NCBI GenBank assembly: GCA_016286555.1 | Contig: JAEETA010000003.1 | Location: forward strand, 62,001-126,000 | Origin: Lachnospiraceae bacterium | Lineage (GTDB): Bacteria; Bacillota; Clostridia; Lachnospirales; Lachnospiraceae | Direction of reading: 5' to 3' | DNA: 64,000 bases | Shown: in pieces, positions 1 to 9,555 of the stretch | Numbering within the stretch: the first letter of the stretch is position 1 | Layout: the number at the start of each line of letters is the position of its first letter | Made by a program: the position numbers and the translations under genes | The notes under the pieces: model-generated | Databases searched by the model: none | Seen by the model: the letters and a program-made list of their open reading frames with translations, nothing else | Told to the model about the DNA's origin: nothing

Positions 1-623
1 TAGTCCAGCGTCTGCTGCAGCTTCGTGATGTACTCCCGCCTTTTTTCCTCCTTGCTGTCGGCAAACAGATCTGTCCGTCCCAGCTCGTAACGGGCCAGCA
101 GCATGAAGGCCCGGAAGAGGTCCCCGTAGATGGCGTAGTCACAGAATTCCCGCTCCGCCAGATACTCTTCACGGATCCGCGCCATAAGCTGCACAAACTC
201 GTGATAGATGGAAGCGTGACTCTCGGGAGTGACACAGATGCTTCTGGCCATGAGAGAGTTGACGCTGGAGTAGCCCCGCAGCATGGAGAAGATCGAAGGA
301 TCTACCATATAGATGAAACGCTGTCCCGACTCCGGCGCGTCGATGCTGTGGGTGGTCTGGGAGGGAATCACCAGAATGTCCCCCGGCTGCAGATGATAGG
401 TATTGCCCAGAACGGTCACAACGTATTCTCCCTCCACCGGCATGATCAGCTCCATGGCGTCGTGCCTGTGGGGCAGGAAGCCGATGGTCTCCCGGTTCAG
501 AAAGACACGAAGAGGCTGGTCCGAAGGAACAATCTGGATCTCCTCATCATCCAGGAGCACCCGGCCGGACCAGTCCTGGTTTCGCATGTAATATTTGGTT
601 GCATTGACCTGTTTGTCTGCCAT
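1..623 (-). CDS. AraC-family transcriptional regulator, N-terminal part (cut by window edge)
   Basis: The minus-strand frame is open from an ATG at 623 to the window edge, giving about 207 residues without a stop. A GGAGG lies 6 bases upstream of the ATG. The product begins MADKQVNATKYYMRNQDW and has a cupin-like sensor region: PHRHDAMELIMPVEGEY followed by LQPGDILVIPSQTTHS, the metal/sugar-binding cupin pattern of AraC regulators. The C-terminal helix-turn-helix region lies outside the window, so assignment to AraC rests on the cupin and the position. It is divergent from the GH10 xylanase and likely controls the sugar locus to its right. Confidence 0.8.
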   Translation of the reverse strand, partial: MADKQVNATKYYMRNQDWSGRVLLDDEEIQIVPSDQPLRVFLNRETIGFLPHRHDAMELIMPVEGEYVVTVLGNTYHLQPGDILVIPSQTTHSIDAPESGQRFIYMVDPSIFSMLRGYSSVNSLMARSICVTPESHASIYHEFVQLMARIREEYLAEREFCDYAIYGDLFRAFMLLARYELGRTDLFADSKEEKRREYITKLQQTLD

Positions 624-994
624 AACTGTCCTCCGAGGCGTATTTTGGCGATTTGCGGTCATCTGTCGGATCGTCCCGAAGGGCGTCTGACATGAAAATG
701 GTTATATGACTTCTCAAATAATGCAAATATCATATCACATTTTTTCAATTATGAAACAATTAGAGAAAAATTAATCTGTTAACTGATTAATTAAACAATT
801 TCAAATATAGCGAAAGTATCATGTTTCCGAGCATTTTTTCGAAACCGAAATGGTTTTCTTGTGCAGGGTGCACAAAAATCAACTTGTATATTTGGATATT
901 GGAAAGCAATATATAAAGAGCAATTAGCAATTTTTGAGAAGTCATATCCGACTTCGAAATTTATAATCATTTTATGAGTTTATGGTGTGAGGTT
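624..994. promoter_or_regulatory. AT-rich divergent control region with split 15-bp inverted repeat
   Basis: This 371-base gap separates the AraC-type regulator from the xylanase and is clearly more AT-rich than its flanks. The 15-mer ATATGACTTCTCAAA at 704-718 is repeated as its exact reverse complement at 933-947. One arm sits 81 bases from the regulator start and the other about 47 bases from the xylanase ATG at 995. I see no convincing consensus sigma-70 promoter, as expected for an activator-dependent promoter. The arms are operator candidates; binding is not shown. Confidence 0.6.
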
Positions 995-2425
995 ATGCGT
1001 AGAAATCAAAAAGGGTTCCGCCTGGCGGCTTTGGGACTCGCCGCAGTACTGCTTGCAGGGTGCGGGTCGAGCGGACAGCCTTCCGGGGGAGCGGGTGAAA
1101 CCGCTTCGCAGACCGCGGAGGAGACTCCGGCGGTGACGGATCAGAGCGCTGCAGGAGAGCAGACGGATCCGGTGGCCGAGACTGGCGAAGAGACCGGCGA
1201 GGCTGATGCGGAGAGCGATGTGATCCCTGCCCTGCGAGATACCGTGGGTGAGGCCATGGGATGCAGGATCGGCTGCGCAGTGACCGGTAATGAATTAAAA
1301 GACGACGGTGTCTGGGAGATTTTGACCACCCATTTCAATGCAGTCACCTTCGGTAATGAATTAAAGCCCGACGCGCTGGTGGGTTACAGCGTCGGCACTT
1401 GTCCCGGGACCACCGTGACGGAGTTGAACGGAGAAGAGATCACTGTTCCCGTTCTCACCTATTCCACGGTTGAAGGGATGCTGGACCGCATCCTGGAGTG
1501 GAATCAGGCGAACCCCGATCGCGAGATCAAGGTTCGGGGACACGTTCTTGTCTGGCATTCCCAGACCCCCGAGTGGTTTTTCCATGAGGACTACGATAAG
1601 AAGAAGCCTTACGTGGACGCCACGGAGATGGATAAGCGACTGGAGTGGTACATCCGCGAAGTCCTGACCCATTTCACCGGCGAGGACAGCAAGTATAAGG
1701 ATCTGTTCTACGGCTGGGATGTGGTGAACGAAGCGGTTTCCGATTCCGGCGGCTTCCGCACCGATGCGGAGAACGCGGGCGAATCTCTGGATGAGGATCG
1801 CCACGGCAGCAACTCCAGCTGGTGGCACATCTACCAGAGCGAGCAGTACATCATCAACGCATTCAAGTATGCGAATAAGTACGCTCCCGAATCTTTGGAG
1901 CTTTACTACAATGACTATAACGAGTGCGTGACGCAAAAGCGCAGCACCATCACAAAGCTTCTGACCGAGATCAAGGAGCAGGAGGGGGCCCCCGGTGAAG
2001 GCACCCGCATTTCCGCCATGGGTATGCAGGGGCACTACGGAATGGATTCCCCTACCATGGATTCGGTCAACGCATCTGCCAAGGCCTACGGCCGGGTGGT
2101 TGGCAATGTCCAGATCACCGAGTGGGATGTGTCCGCAAGTTCCGATTATGACGGAAGCGCCGATTCCCTTCAGGCAGAGTACGAAAAACAGGCGCAGAAG
2201 TACAACCTTTGGTATTTTGCCCTGCATTCCGCAATGGAATCCGGGGATGTGAACGTAACGGGACTGACCTTCTGGGGCACCATCGATCCTTACTCCTGGC
2301 TCCAGAGCCGCTCCAATATCGGCGGCGGTAACAAGACGGGTCTTCCCCAGTGTCCTCTTTTGTTCGACGGAGATTATCAGCCGAAACCGGCTTTTTGGGT
2401 ATTTACTAAGACAGAGTGGAGGTAG
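995..2425 (+). CDS. GH10 endo-1,4-beta-xylanase, lipoprotein
   Basis: It hydrolyses internal beta-1,4-xylosidic bonds at the cell surface. From the ATG at 995 (476 aa) there is a lipoprotein signal ending in LLAGC (Cys23), then an acidic Ser/Thr/Glu linker to about residue 75 and a GH10 barrel. Family signatures are visible: RGHVLVWHSQTPEWFF, WDVVNEAVSD with acid/base Glu246, and ITEWD with nucleophile Glu376 (the family usually has ITELD). An in-frame ATG at 974 is possible, but the shorter start gives a normal lipoprotein leader. It is the first plus-strand gene after the regulator and is followed after 2 bases by a binding-protein gene, so it probably leads an operon. Confidence 0.93.
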   Translation: MRRNQKGFRLAALGLAAVLLAGCGSSGQPSGGAGETASQTAEETPAVTDQSAAGEQTDPVAETGEETGEADAESDVIPALRDTVGEAMGCRIGCAVTGNELKDDGVWEILTTHFNAVTFGNELKPDALVGYSVGTCPGTTVTELNGEEITVPVLTYSTVEGMLDRILEWNQANPDREIKVRGHVLVWHSQTPEWFFHEDYDKKKPYVDATEMDKRLEWYIREVLTHFTGEDSKYKDLFYGWDVVNEAVSDSGGFRTDAENAGESLDEDRHGSNSSWWHIYQSEQYIINAFKYANKYAPESLELYYNDYNECVTQKRSTITKLLTEIKEQEGAPGEGTRISAMGMQGHYGMDSPTMDSVNASAKAYGRVVGNVQITEWDVSASSDYDGSADSLQAEYEKQAQKYNLWYFALHSAMESGDVNVTGLTFWGTIDPYSWLQSRSNIGGGNKTGLPQCPLLFDGDYQPKPAFWVFTKTEWR

Positions 2426-2427
2426 GT

Positions 2428-5391
2428 ATGAAACAGACTGCCAGAAAGATTCTTATTACAGTAGCGGTGCTGGCCGTTTTCGTACTGTTTTGCGTTCTGC
2501 TTTCCATGAGGGGAACAGAGAATTTTGAGAATAAATATGCCGGCGAGGATCTCAGCAGAGAAGTGGCCGGCATGGAGAGAACCGGTACCTACACCGGCTA
2601 CCTGAACGAACATGCGGATGCAGCAAAGCCCGCTGCCGACATCGAAGTAGACCTTTTCTCCTACGAGGCATCCGGCGAGGGTGAGGTGTATGAGACCTCC
2701 GATTACGAAGGAGTCGACAAGGCACTTTACACCGGCATCGGTTCTGAGGTGACCTGGAAGGTCAATATTCCCGAGACCGGTTTCTACAATATCTACATGG
2801 ATTATCTGATCCCTGAGTCCAGAGGCGTGGCTTCCGAGCGCGGTGTTAAGATCAACGGCGAGTATCCTTTCGACGATGCACAGAACATCGCCTTCACTCG
2901 TATCTGGACCGATAAAACCGCAAAGCGTATCGACAACCAGGGCAACGAGATCCGTCCCAGCCAGGTCGAGGTCTTCGACTGGCAGAGTGCTTACTTCAAG
3001 GACGATATGGGTTATATCGTCGATCCTTTTCTTTTCTATTTCGAGAAGGGCGTGAATGAGATCACCCTGGATGCAGAGAATGAGCCTATGGTTCTTTCCT
3101 CCCTGCAGGTCCTCGGTGTCAGAGAAACGCCCACCTATGCGGAGTACATCGCCTCTCAGACCGCTTCCGACAGCGCAGCTGCAAGCAGCTTCTCCGAGAT
3201 CATCCAGGGCGAGGAATCCGTATACCGTTCCGAGTCTTCCCTTTATGCAAAATATGACAGATCCTCTCCCTCCACGGTTCCCAATTCCGTGACCACCACG
3301 ATCCTGAACTATGTGGGAGGAGATACCTGGAGAAGTTCCGGTCAGTGGATCGAGTGGGCTTTCAATGTGCCCGAGAGCGGCTACTATCACTTTATGGTAA
3401 AAGGCCGTCAGAACTACTCCAGAGGTCTGGTGTCCAACAGAAGCGTCCTCATCGATGGCGAGATTCCTTTCAAGGAGCTGCAGGAGGTTTCCTTCTCTTA
3501 CGAGAATGACTGGAACTGCCTGGTGCTGGGTGACGAGGAAGGCAATCCTTACTCCATCTATCTGGAGGCAGGTGACCACACCATTCGCCTGGAGGCTACG
3601 CTGGGCGGCATGGGTCAGATCCTGGAAGAGCTGGAGGATTCCACCTACCGTCTGAATCAGATCTATCGTCGCATTCTGGTCTACACCGGTGCAAACCCCG
3701 ACCACTATCGTGACTACCATATTGACACTTCCTATCCCGAGATCATGGATGCCATGAAGCTGGAGGCAAAGCGCCTCTACAAGATCGTGGATGACATGGA
3801 GCGGTACAGCGGACAGAAGACCGATCAGATCGCTACCGCACAGACCGTGGCACAGCAGCTGGAGCGTTTCATTGCAAAGCCCCAGAAGATCACCACCGAG
3901 TTTACCACCTTTAAGGACAACATCACCGCCCTCGGTACCGCTTCCCTGACCATGAGCGAGACCAAGCTGGATATCGATTATCTCCAGGTATACGGTGATT
4001 CCGTACAGCCCAACAATGACAAGGCCAGCGGACTTGCAAAGTTCTGGCACGAGATCAAGAGCTTCGCCGCTTCCTTCTATGTAGATTACAACGCTGTCGG
4101 GGATGTGTACGATGAAGACAGCGACGTGGATATCGTTAAGGTTTGGGTCCTGACCGGACGTGATCAGGGTACTATCCTGAAGGCAATGGTGGATGACTCC
4201 TTCATTCCCAACACCAATATCCCCGTCAACGTCGAGATCGTCGATCCCGGTGCAGTCATGAACGCCGTTATGGCAGGAAGAGGCCCCAACGTCATCCTTT
4301 CCATCGGCGCTGACCAGCCTGTGAACTATGCACTGCGTAATGCAGTAGAAGACCTGACCCAGTTCCCGGATTACGAGGAGGTTCTTTCTCACTACTCCAA
4401 GAGCTCTTATGAGCAGTACTCCCTGGACGGTCACATTTACGCCATCCCCGAGACCCAGACCTTCAACGTGATGTTCTATCGTAAGGACGTCCTGGAGGAG
4501 CTGGAACTGGAAGTGCCTCAGACCTGGCAGGAACTGATCGAGATGCTGCCCACCATTCAGGGTAACAACCTCTCCATCGGTATTCCTACCGCAGCCGGCA
4601 GCAGCGGTGCATCCGCAGCTTCCACCTCCGTCATGTCCAACGTGCCCGACCTGTCCATGTACTTCTCCCTGCTGTTCCAGTACGGCGGAGACATGTACAA
4701 CGCAGAGGGTACCAAGACCACGGTTGATACTGAGGCAGGTATCCGGGCATTTGATGACTATGTCCGTTACTTTAACGACTACGGTATTCCTACCGTTTAC
4801 GACTTTGTAAGCCGTTTCCGTTCCGGTGAGATGCCCATCGGTATTGCAGCATACTCCATCTACAATACACTGATGGTCTCTGCACCCGAGATCCGCGGTC
4901 TGTGGGACTTCACCCTGATCCCCGGCACCGAGTATACCGATGAGAACGGTAACACCTACATTGACCGCTCCGACTTCATCACCGGTTCCGCTACGATGAT
5001 GATCTCTACCGAAGACGAAGATCTTCGCAATGCTTCCTGGGAGTTCATGAAGTGGTGGGCACAGCCCGATACCCAGGTGCGTTTCGGCCGTGAAATCGAG
5101 GCATTGCTGGGATCCTCCGCAAGATATGCCACCGCAAACAGAGACGCGTTCTCGAACCTGTCCTGGAGTATGGATGACATCGCTGTTCTGAATGAGCAGT
5201 GGGATCAGACCGTAGGCATCCGTGAGGTGCCCGGCGGATACTTCACCGGCCGTCACATCTCCAACGCGATCCGTAAGGTCATCAACGACAAGGATGACTC
5301 CCGTGAGACCATCATCGACTACTCCATTAAGATCGATGAGGAGATCACCAAGAAGCGTAAAGAGTTCGGTATGCCCGTTTACGGAGAATAA
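2428..5391 (+). CDS. Membrane-anchored extracellular solute-binding protein with two N-terminal beta-sandwich-like domains
   Basis: The ATG at 2428 has GGAGG 5 bases upstream. The 987-aa product has an N-terminal hydrophobic segment (about residues 7-28) without a clear lipobox, so it is probably anchored by an uncleaved helix. Two similar regions follow (about 65-225 and 265-420), each with a (I/V)PE(T/S)G(F/Y)Y(N/H) strand and a RG(V/L)(A/V)S(E/N)R(G/S)V(K/L)I(N/D)GE(Y/I)PF motif, resembling carbohydrate-binding sandwich domains. A helical linker leads to a family-1-type sugar-binding fold (about 560-985), with FNVMFYRKDVLEELELEVPQ and WEFMKWWAQPDTQVRFGREIE. Two permeases follow. Ordinary binding proteins have about 400-550 aa, so the extra half is the oddity. 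Confidence 0.88.
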   Translation: MKQTARKILITVAVLAVFVLFCVLLSMRGTENFENKYAGEDLSREVAGMERTGTYTGYLNEHADAAKPAADIEVDLFSYEASGEGEVYETSDYEGVDKALYTGIGSEVTWKVNIPETGFYNIYMDYLIPESRGVASERGVKINGEYPFDDAQNIAFTRIWTDKTAKRIDNQGNEIRPSQVEVFDWQSAYFKDDMGYIVDPFLFYFEKGVNEITLDAENEPMVLSSLQVLGVRETPTYAEYIASQTASDSAAASSFSEIIQGEESVYRSESSLYAKYDRSSPSTVPNSVTTTILNYVGGDTWRSSGQWIEWAFNVPESGYYHFMVKGRQNYSRGLVSNRSVLIDGEIPFKELQEVSFSYENDWNCLVLGDEEGNPYSIYLEAGDHTIRLEATLGGMGQILEELEDSTYRLNQIYRRILVYTGANPDHYRDYHIDTSYPEIMDAMKLEAKRLYKIVDDMERYSGQKTDQIATAQTVAQQLERFIAKPQKITTEFTTFKDNITALGTASLTMSETKLDIDYLQVYGDSVQPNNDKASGLAKFWHEIKSFAASFYVDYNAVGDVYDEDSDVDIVKVWVLTGRDQGTILKAMVDDSFIPNTNIPVNVEIVDPGAVMNAVMAGRGPNVILSIGADQPVNYALRNAVEDLTQFPDYEEVLSHYSKSSYEQYSLDGHIYAIPETQTFNVMFYRKDVLEELELEVPQTWQELIEMLPTIQGNNLSIGIPTAAGSSGASAASTSVMSNVPDLSMYFSLLFQYGGDMYNAEGTKTTVDTEAGIRAFDDYVRYFNDYGIPTVYDFVSRFRSGEMPIGIAAYSIYNTLMVSAPEIRGLWDFTLIPGTEYTDENGNTYIDRSDFITGSATMMISTEDEDLRNASWEFMKWWAQPDTQVRFGREIEALLGSSARYATANRDAFSNLSWSMDDIAVLNEQWDQTVGIREVPGGYFTGRHISNAIRKVINDKDDSRETIIDYSIKIDEEITKKRKEFGMPVYGE

Positions 5392-5436
5392 GATCCGTCG
5401 AACTTAGATCTGCAAATGCCCAAAGGAGACAAGGGA

Positions 5437-6375
5437 ATGAAAGAGTACCTGCAAAAGTATGTGGCCCTGCGAAAGCACAATGCACAGGTTGCCTGGAAAA
5501 AGGCGAAGATCGCCAAGAACTGTTATCTCTTCCTGGCGCCCTATGCGATCCTCTTCACGATGTTTTTCGTATTTCCGGTGGTAGCTTCGATCTATTACAG
5601 CTTCACCTACTACAACATCCTGGAGCCCCCCCGTTTCATCGGACTGTCCAATTACATCAGTCTGATCCTGGAAGATGACATTTTCCTGACCGGTGTGAAA
5701 AACACCTTCATGATCGCAGTCATCACGGGACCTTTGGGATATATCATGTCCTTCCTGTTCGCCTGGCTGATCAACGAGCTGCCCCGCTGGATCCGAAGCG
5801 TAGCCGTCATCGTGTTCTACGCTCCTTCCATCGCCGGTAACTGCTACGTGATCTTCTCCGTGTTCTTCCGCGGCGACGCTTACGGACACATGAATGCCCT
5901 ACTCATTAACTGGGGTATCATCGATGCGCCGATCCTCTGGCTCATCAATCCTCAGTGGATGCTTCCCATCTGTATGGTAGTCATTCTGTGGATGAGCCTC
6001 GGTACCGGATTCCTTTCCTTCGTGGCAGGTCTCCAGGGTGTCGACAAGTCCCAGTTTGAAGCAGGTTACATGGACGGTATCAAGAACCGCTGGCAGGAAC
6101 TCTGGTACATCACCCTGCCCAACATGAAGCCCATGCTGATGTTCGGCGCGGTCATGTCCATTACCCAGGCCTTTGGTGTCTGTGATGTCACCATGGCCCT
6201 CTGCGGATATCCCAGTACGGATTACGCAGCAAGAACCATCGTAACCCACCTGTTTGACTACGGTTACTCCCGTTTCGAGATGGGTTATGCCTGCGCGATT
6301 GCGACCATCCTGTTCCTGATGATGATCCTGTGCAACAAGGCAATTCAGAGTCTGTTAAGGAGAGTGGGTACCTGA
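5437..6375 (+). CDS. Carbohydrate ABC transporter permease (LplB/UgpA type)
   Basis: This is a multi-pass inner-membrane permease with about six helices and the cytoplasmic EAA loop (EAGYMDGIKNRWQELWYITLP, from about residue 208) that docks the ATPase. The ATG at 5437 is chosen because AAGGAG lies 8 bases upstream; an ATG at 5416 has no such site. The product is 312 aa, normal for the family. It lies 45 bases after the binding-protein gene and directly before the partner permease. No ATPase gene is present in the window, so a shared MsiK/UgpC-type ATPase encoded elsewhere probably energises the system. Confidence 0.92.
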   Translation: MKEYLQKYVALRKHNAQVAWKKAKIAKNCYLFLAPYAILFTMFFVFPVVASIYYSFTYYNILEPPRFIGLSNYISLILEDDIFLTGVKNTFMIAVITGPLGYIMSFLFAWLINELPRWIRSVAVIVFYAPSIAGNCYVIFSVFFRGDAYGHMNALLINWGIIDAPILWLINPQWMLPICMVVILWMSLGTGFLSFVAGLQGVDKSQFEAGYMDGIKNRWQELWYITLPNMKPMLMFGAVMSITQAFGVCDVTMALCGYPSTDYAARTIVTHLFDYGYSRFEMGYACAIATILFLMMILCNKAIQSLLRRVGT

Positions 6376-6376
6376 T

Positions 6377-7276
6377 ATGAGTAAGAAAAACAAGCAAGTA
6401 GAAGAAAAGCCATATCGCAAGCCCCTGATCAAGAGGAGAAAACCGAACCGCTCCGTTGCGGGCGACGTTGCTCTGTTCCTCTTCCTCCTGATTGTTGCCT
6501 TCATTATGGCTTTCCCCATTATTTTTGCGGTCAGTAACGCATTGAAGCCTCTGGACGAGCTGTTCCGTTTCCCGCCCAGGATCTTCGCACAGCATCCGAC
6601 CACCGATAACTTCTCGGATCTGTTCGTCACCATGGGTAAGTCCTGGGTGACCTTCTCCAGATACCTGTTTAATACCGTGTTCATCACGGCAGTCGGAACC
6701 GCAGGCCACCTGCTGGTAGCTTCCATGGGTGCCTTCGTGCTGGCAAAATATGAGTTCCCCGGTGGACCGACCTTCTTCAAAATCATCACCGTGGCAATGA
6801 TGTTTACCGGTTATGTTACCGCCATCCCCAACTACCTGATCCTGAACAAGCTGGGATGGATCGATACCTACTGGTCCATCGTTATTCCCGCTTTTGCGTC
6901 CCCCATGGGACTCTTCCTGATGAAGCAGTTCATGGAAGGACTTCCCACCTCCCTCATTGAAGCAGCCAAGATCGACGGCGCCAACGAGTGGAGAGTGTTC
7001 AGCGGTATCGTGATGCCCAACGTGAAACCCGCATGGATGACACTGATCATCTTCTCCGTGCAGGGTCTGTGGAACAACAAGGCAGCCACCTACATCTATT
7101 CCGAGGAAAAGAAGACGCTGGTCTATGCTTTGCAGCAGATTCAGGGTGGCGGTATCGCCAGAACCGGTCAGGCTGCAGCCGTCCTGGTTGTGGTCATGGT
7201 CGTCCCGATCTTCATCTTCATCTTCTCCGAGAGCCAGATTCTCGAGACAATGGCAAGCTCCGGTCTGAAGGATTGA
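6377..7276 (+). CDS. Carbohydrate ABC transporter permease (LplC/UgpE type)
   Basis: This is the second permease subunit of the transporter, 299 aa, starting one base after the stop of the first. It has an N-terminal basic stretch, about six membrane helices and an EAA loop (EAAKIDGANEWRVFSGIVMP, from residue 195). MalG/UgpE-type permeases end shortly after the last helix, as here. The tight spacing implies co-transcription and probably translational coupling. The substrate is likely an oligosaccharide given the adjacent xylanase, but the sequence does not define it. Confidence 0.92.
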   Translation: MSKKNKQVEEKPYRKPLIKRRKPNRSVAGDVALFLFLLIVAFIMAFPIIFAVSNALKPLDELFRFPPRIFAQHPTTDNFSDLFVTMGKSWVTFSRYLFNTVFITAVGTAGHLLVASMGAFVLAKYEFPGGPTFFKIITVAMMFTGYVTAIPNYLILNKLGWIDTYWSIVIPAFASPMGLFLMKQFMEGLPTSLIEAAKIDGANEWRVFSGIVMPNVKPAWMTLIIFSVQGLWNNKAATYIYSEEKKTLVYALQQIQGGGIARTGQAAAVLVVVMVVPIFIFIFSESQILETMASSGLKD

Positions 7277-7307
7277 TAGAATCGTGAGATTGAGAAAGAG
7301 GTACTTT

Positions 7308-8819
7308 ATGAGGAATAAACTTGTGAGAACAGGCGCCGCTCTTGCGGCGGTTGCAGTGATGGTCCTGGGGATTCCCATGACCGGACAGGCTGCAGCTCAT
7401 GAGCACGGCTATACATACAATTACGATTACTGGGGAGATGTGCAGGACTCCGCTGATCTGTACACGGTATGCAAGGTGTATACCGGTGTCGATCTGGGAC
7501 TGGAGACGAACCTGAAGAATCCTCAGGCACTCTATACCAAGGGTGATTACCTCTACCTGGTGGACACCGGTAACAACCGCATCATCGAGATGCTGCGGGA
7601 AGATACCGAGACCTTGACCGTCACCAGGATCATCGATTCCTTCAAGGGAGGAGAGGGCCCCAATACCTTTAACACTCCCATGGATGTGGCCATTGATGAT
7701 GAGGGTTATATGTTCATCGCAGATCAGAACAATTCCCGTATCCTGAAGCTGGATCCGGATCTGAATTATGTGATGGAATTTGTGAAGCCCGATGACAGCA
7801 CCCTGGATGCAGATCTTGTGTTCTATCCCACCAAGGTCGTTATCGATACCGCGGATCGTGTGTACTGCATCGCATCCGGTATCAACAAGGGTCTGCTGAA
7901 GTACGAGCCCGACGGTGTGTTCTCCGGATTCGTGGGAGCAACCCCCGTTACCTACGAGTGGACGGATTACATCTGGAAGCGCCTGGCATCCCAGGAGCAG
8001 CTGGCTCAGATGGAGAACTTCGTTCCTACCGAGTACTCCAACATCTACATTGACTACGAAGGTTTTATCTACACCACCAATTCCTCCGTTACCCAGGAAG
8101 ATTTAAGATCCGGGCAGGCGGATGCGGTCCGTAAGCTGAACCTGATGGGAAATGACATTCTGGTCAGAAACGGTGAAGAGGAGCCTTACGGTGACCTTTA
8201 CATGGGTACCGCAGCGGGACATACCGGTCCTTCCCTCTTCAAGGATGTTACGGTCTTTGACAATGATATTTATGTCTGTCTGGACAATAACCGCGGACGT
8301 TGCTTTGCTTACAACGATCAGGGTCTTCTGGTCTTTGCCTTCGGCGGCAACGGTAACATGGACGGTTATTTCCGGAGCCCCATCTCCATCGAGCACATGG
8401 GTCATGACCTCTTTGTGCTGGACAATCTGGACAATTCCATTACCGTATTTACCACTACCGAGTTCGGTGATCTGGTCTTCCAGGCCATCGAGGAGTTTGA
8501 CCAGGGTAATTACACTCTCTCCGGCGAATCCTGGGAGAAGGTAATGGCACTGAACGGAAACTACGATCTGGCCTACATCGGTATCGGCCGTTCCCTGCTT
8601 CGTCAGGAGCGCTACCATGAGGCAATGGACTATTTCGAGGTCAAGTATGACGATGAGAACTGGTCCAAGGCTTATAAGCAGTACCGTAAGGAATGGGTTG
8701 AGGAGCATATCACGGCGATCGTGATCGTCCTGGTGGCGGTCTTCCTGGTCCCCATGATCGTTGGCAGAGTAAGATCCATTAAGCGTGAGATCGATAAAGC
8801 GGATATTTTCCGGCAGTAA
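7308..8819 (+). CDS. Secreted NHL-repeat beta-propeller protein with C-terminal membrane anchor
   Basis: The ATG at 7308 is preceded by AAAGAGG at 6 bases; a GTG at 7284 is less likely. The 503-aa product has a signal peptide ending near GQAAA (residue 30). Repeated NHL-type blades follow (LYLVDTGNNRIIEM, MFIADQNNSRILKLD, DIYVCLDNNRGRCFAY, LFVLDNLDNSITVF), then a TPR-like stretch (AYIGIGRSLLRQERYHEAMDYF) and a C-terminal helix (about 466-487) with a basic tail. The propeller should face outward. Role unknown; position between transporter genes suggests glycan binding or scaffolding at the surface. Confidence 0.78.
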   Translation: MRNKLVRTGAALAAVAVMVLGIPMTGQAAAHEHGYTYNYDYWGDVQDSADLYTVCKVYTGVDLGLETNLKNPQALYTKGDYLYLVDTGNNRIIEMLREDTETLTVTRIIDSFKGGEGPNTFNTPMDVAIDDEGYMFIADQNNSRILKLDPDLNYVMEFVKPDDSTLDADLVFYPTKVVIDTADRVYCIASGINKGLLKYEPDGVFSGFVGATPVTYEWTDYIWKRLASQEQLAQMENFVPTEYSNIYIDYEGFIYTTNSSVTQEDLRSGQADAVRKLNLMGNDILVRNGEEEPYGDLYMGTAAGHTGPSLFKDVTVFDNDIYVCLDNNRGRCFAYNDQGLLVFAFGGNGNMDGYFRSPISIEHMGHDLFVLDNLDNSITVFTTTEFGDLVFQAIEEFDQGNYTLSGESWEKVMALNGNYDLAYIGIGRSLLRQERYHEAMDYFEVKYDDENWSKAYKQYRKEWVEEHITAIVIVLVAVFLVPMIVGRVRSIKREIDKADIFRQ

Positions 8820-8837
8820 GATACAGGAGATGAATTT

Positions 8838-9509
8838 ATGATTGCAGCAAAACAGCAGGAGATGACTCCTCGCAGAGCGAAGTGGGAAAAATACAAGGAT
8901 TCCCTGAAGTTTTCTCTCTATTGTATGTCCCATCCTCTGGACGGATTCTGGGATCTGACCCATGAAAAACGGGGTACCTATGCAGCGGCCAATACCATCC
9001 TGGCGCTGACATTGATCATACGTATCATGAAGCTGCGTTATACCAGTTTCATCTTTCTGACGGTCTACTGGGAAGAGCTGAACATCTTCCTGTATCTGGC
9101 CAGCGTGCTGTTTCCTCTCGCCCTCTGGGTTGTGGGAAACTGGGCACTCACCACACTGTTTGACGGTAAGGGCCGTCTGGGACAGGTCTACATGGCTACC
9201 TGCTATGCCCTAGCTCCCTACCCCCTGGTGCAGTTCCCTCTGATGATCTTCAGTAATTTCGTCACGGTGGATGAGGCGGAGTTCTACACGGTTATCAGTG
9301 CGTTGTCGCTGGTGTATGCGGCGATCCTGGTGGTGACGGCCATGGGCCAGATCCACGAGTTCTCCGGCGGCAAGAATATTTTGTTTACCGTTGCCAGCCT
9401 CTTCGCAATGCTGGTCATGGTGTTCATCCTGATGATCTTCTTCAGTATGATTTCCCAGGGTGTTGCGTATTTCATTTCCCTCGGAAAAGAGCTGATGTTC
9501 CGGTTGTGA
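8838..9509 (+). CDS. Yip1-family multi-pass membrane protein
   Basis: A 223-aa protein with an amphipathic N-terminus (MSHPLDGFWDLTHEKRGTY is a typical Yip1-domain entry) and about five hydrophobic helices. It has an AGGAGATG ribosome binding site and lies 18 bases after the propeller gene. Yip1-like proteins in bacteria have no established function. The consistent same-strand spacing places it in the sugar-transport operon, perhaps as a membrane partner of the propeller and DUF5696-like proteins; that role is inference. Confidence 0.75.
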   Translation: MIAAKQQEMTPRRAKWEKYKDSLKFSLYCMSHPLDGFWDLTHEKRGTYAAANTILALTLIIRIMKLRYTSFIFLTVYWEELNIFLYLASVLFPLALWVVGNWALTTLFDGKGRLGQVYMATCYALAPYPLVQFPLMIFSNFVTVDEAEFYTVISALSLVYAAILVVTAMGQIHEFSGGKNILFTVASLFAMLVMVFILMIFFSMISQGVAYFISLGKELMFRL

Positions 9510-9555
9510 CGCCGGGCCCATAACTATACCGGATTAATAAAAAATGGGAGAGACC

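Noticed and set aside
2377..5256. Long open frame opposite the binding-protein gene
   Set aside because: The plus frame has signal, domains and a ribosome binding site. The opposite frame has no recognisable domain and follows from codon bias.
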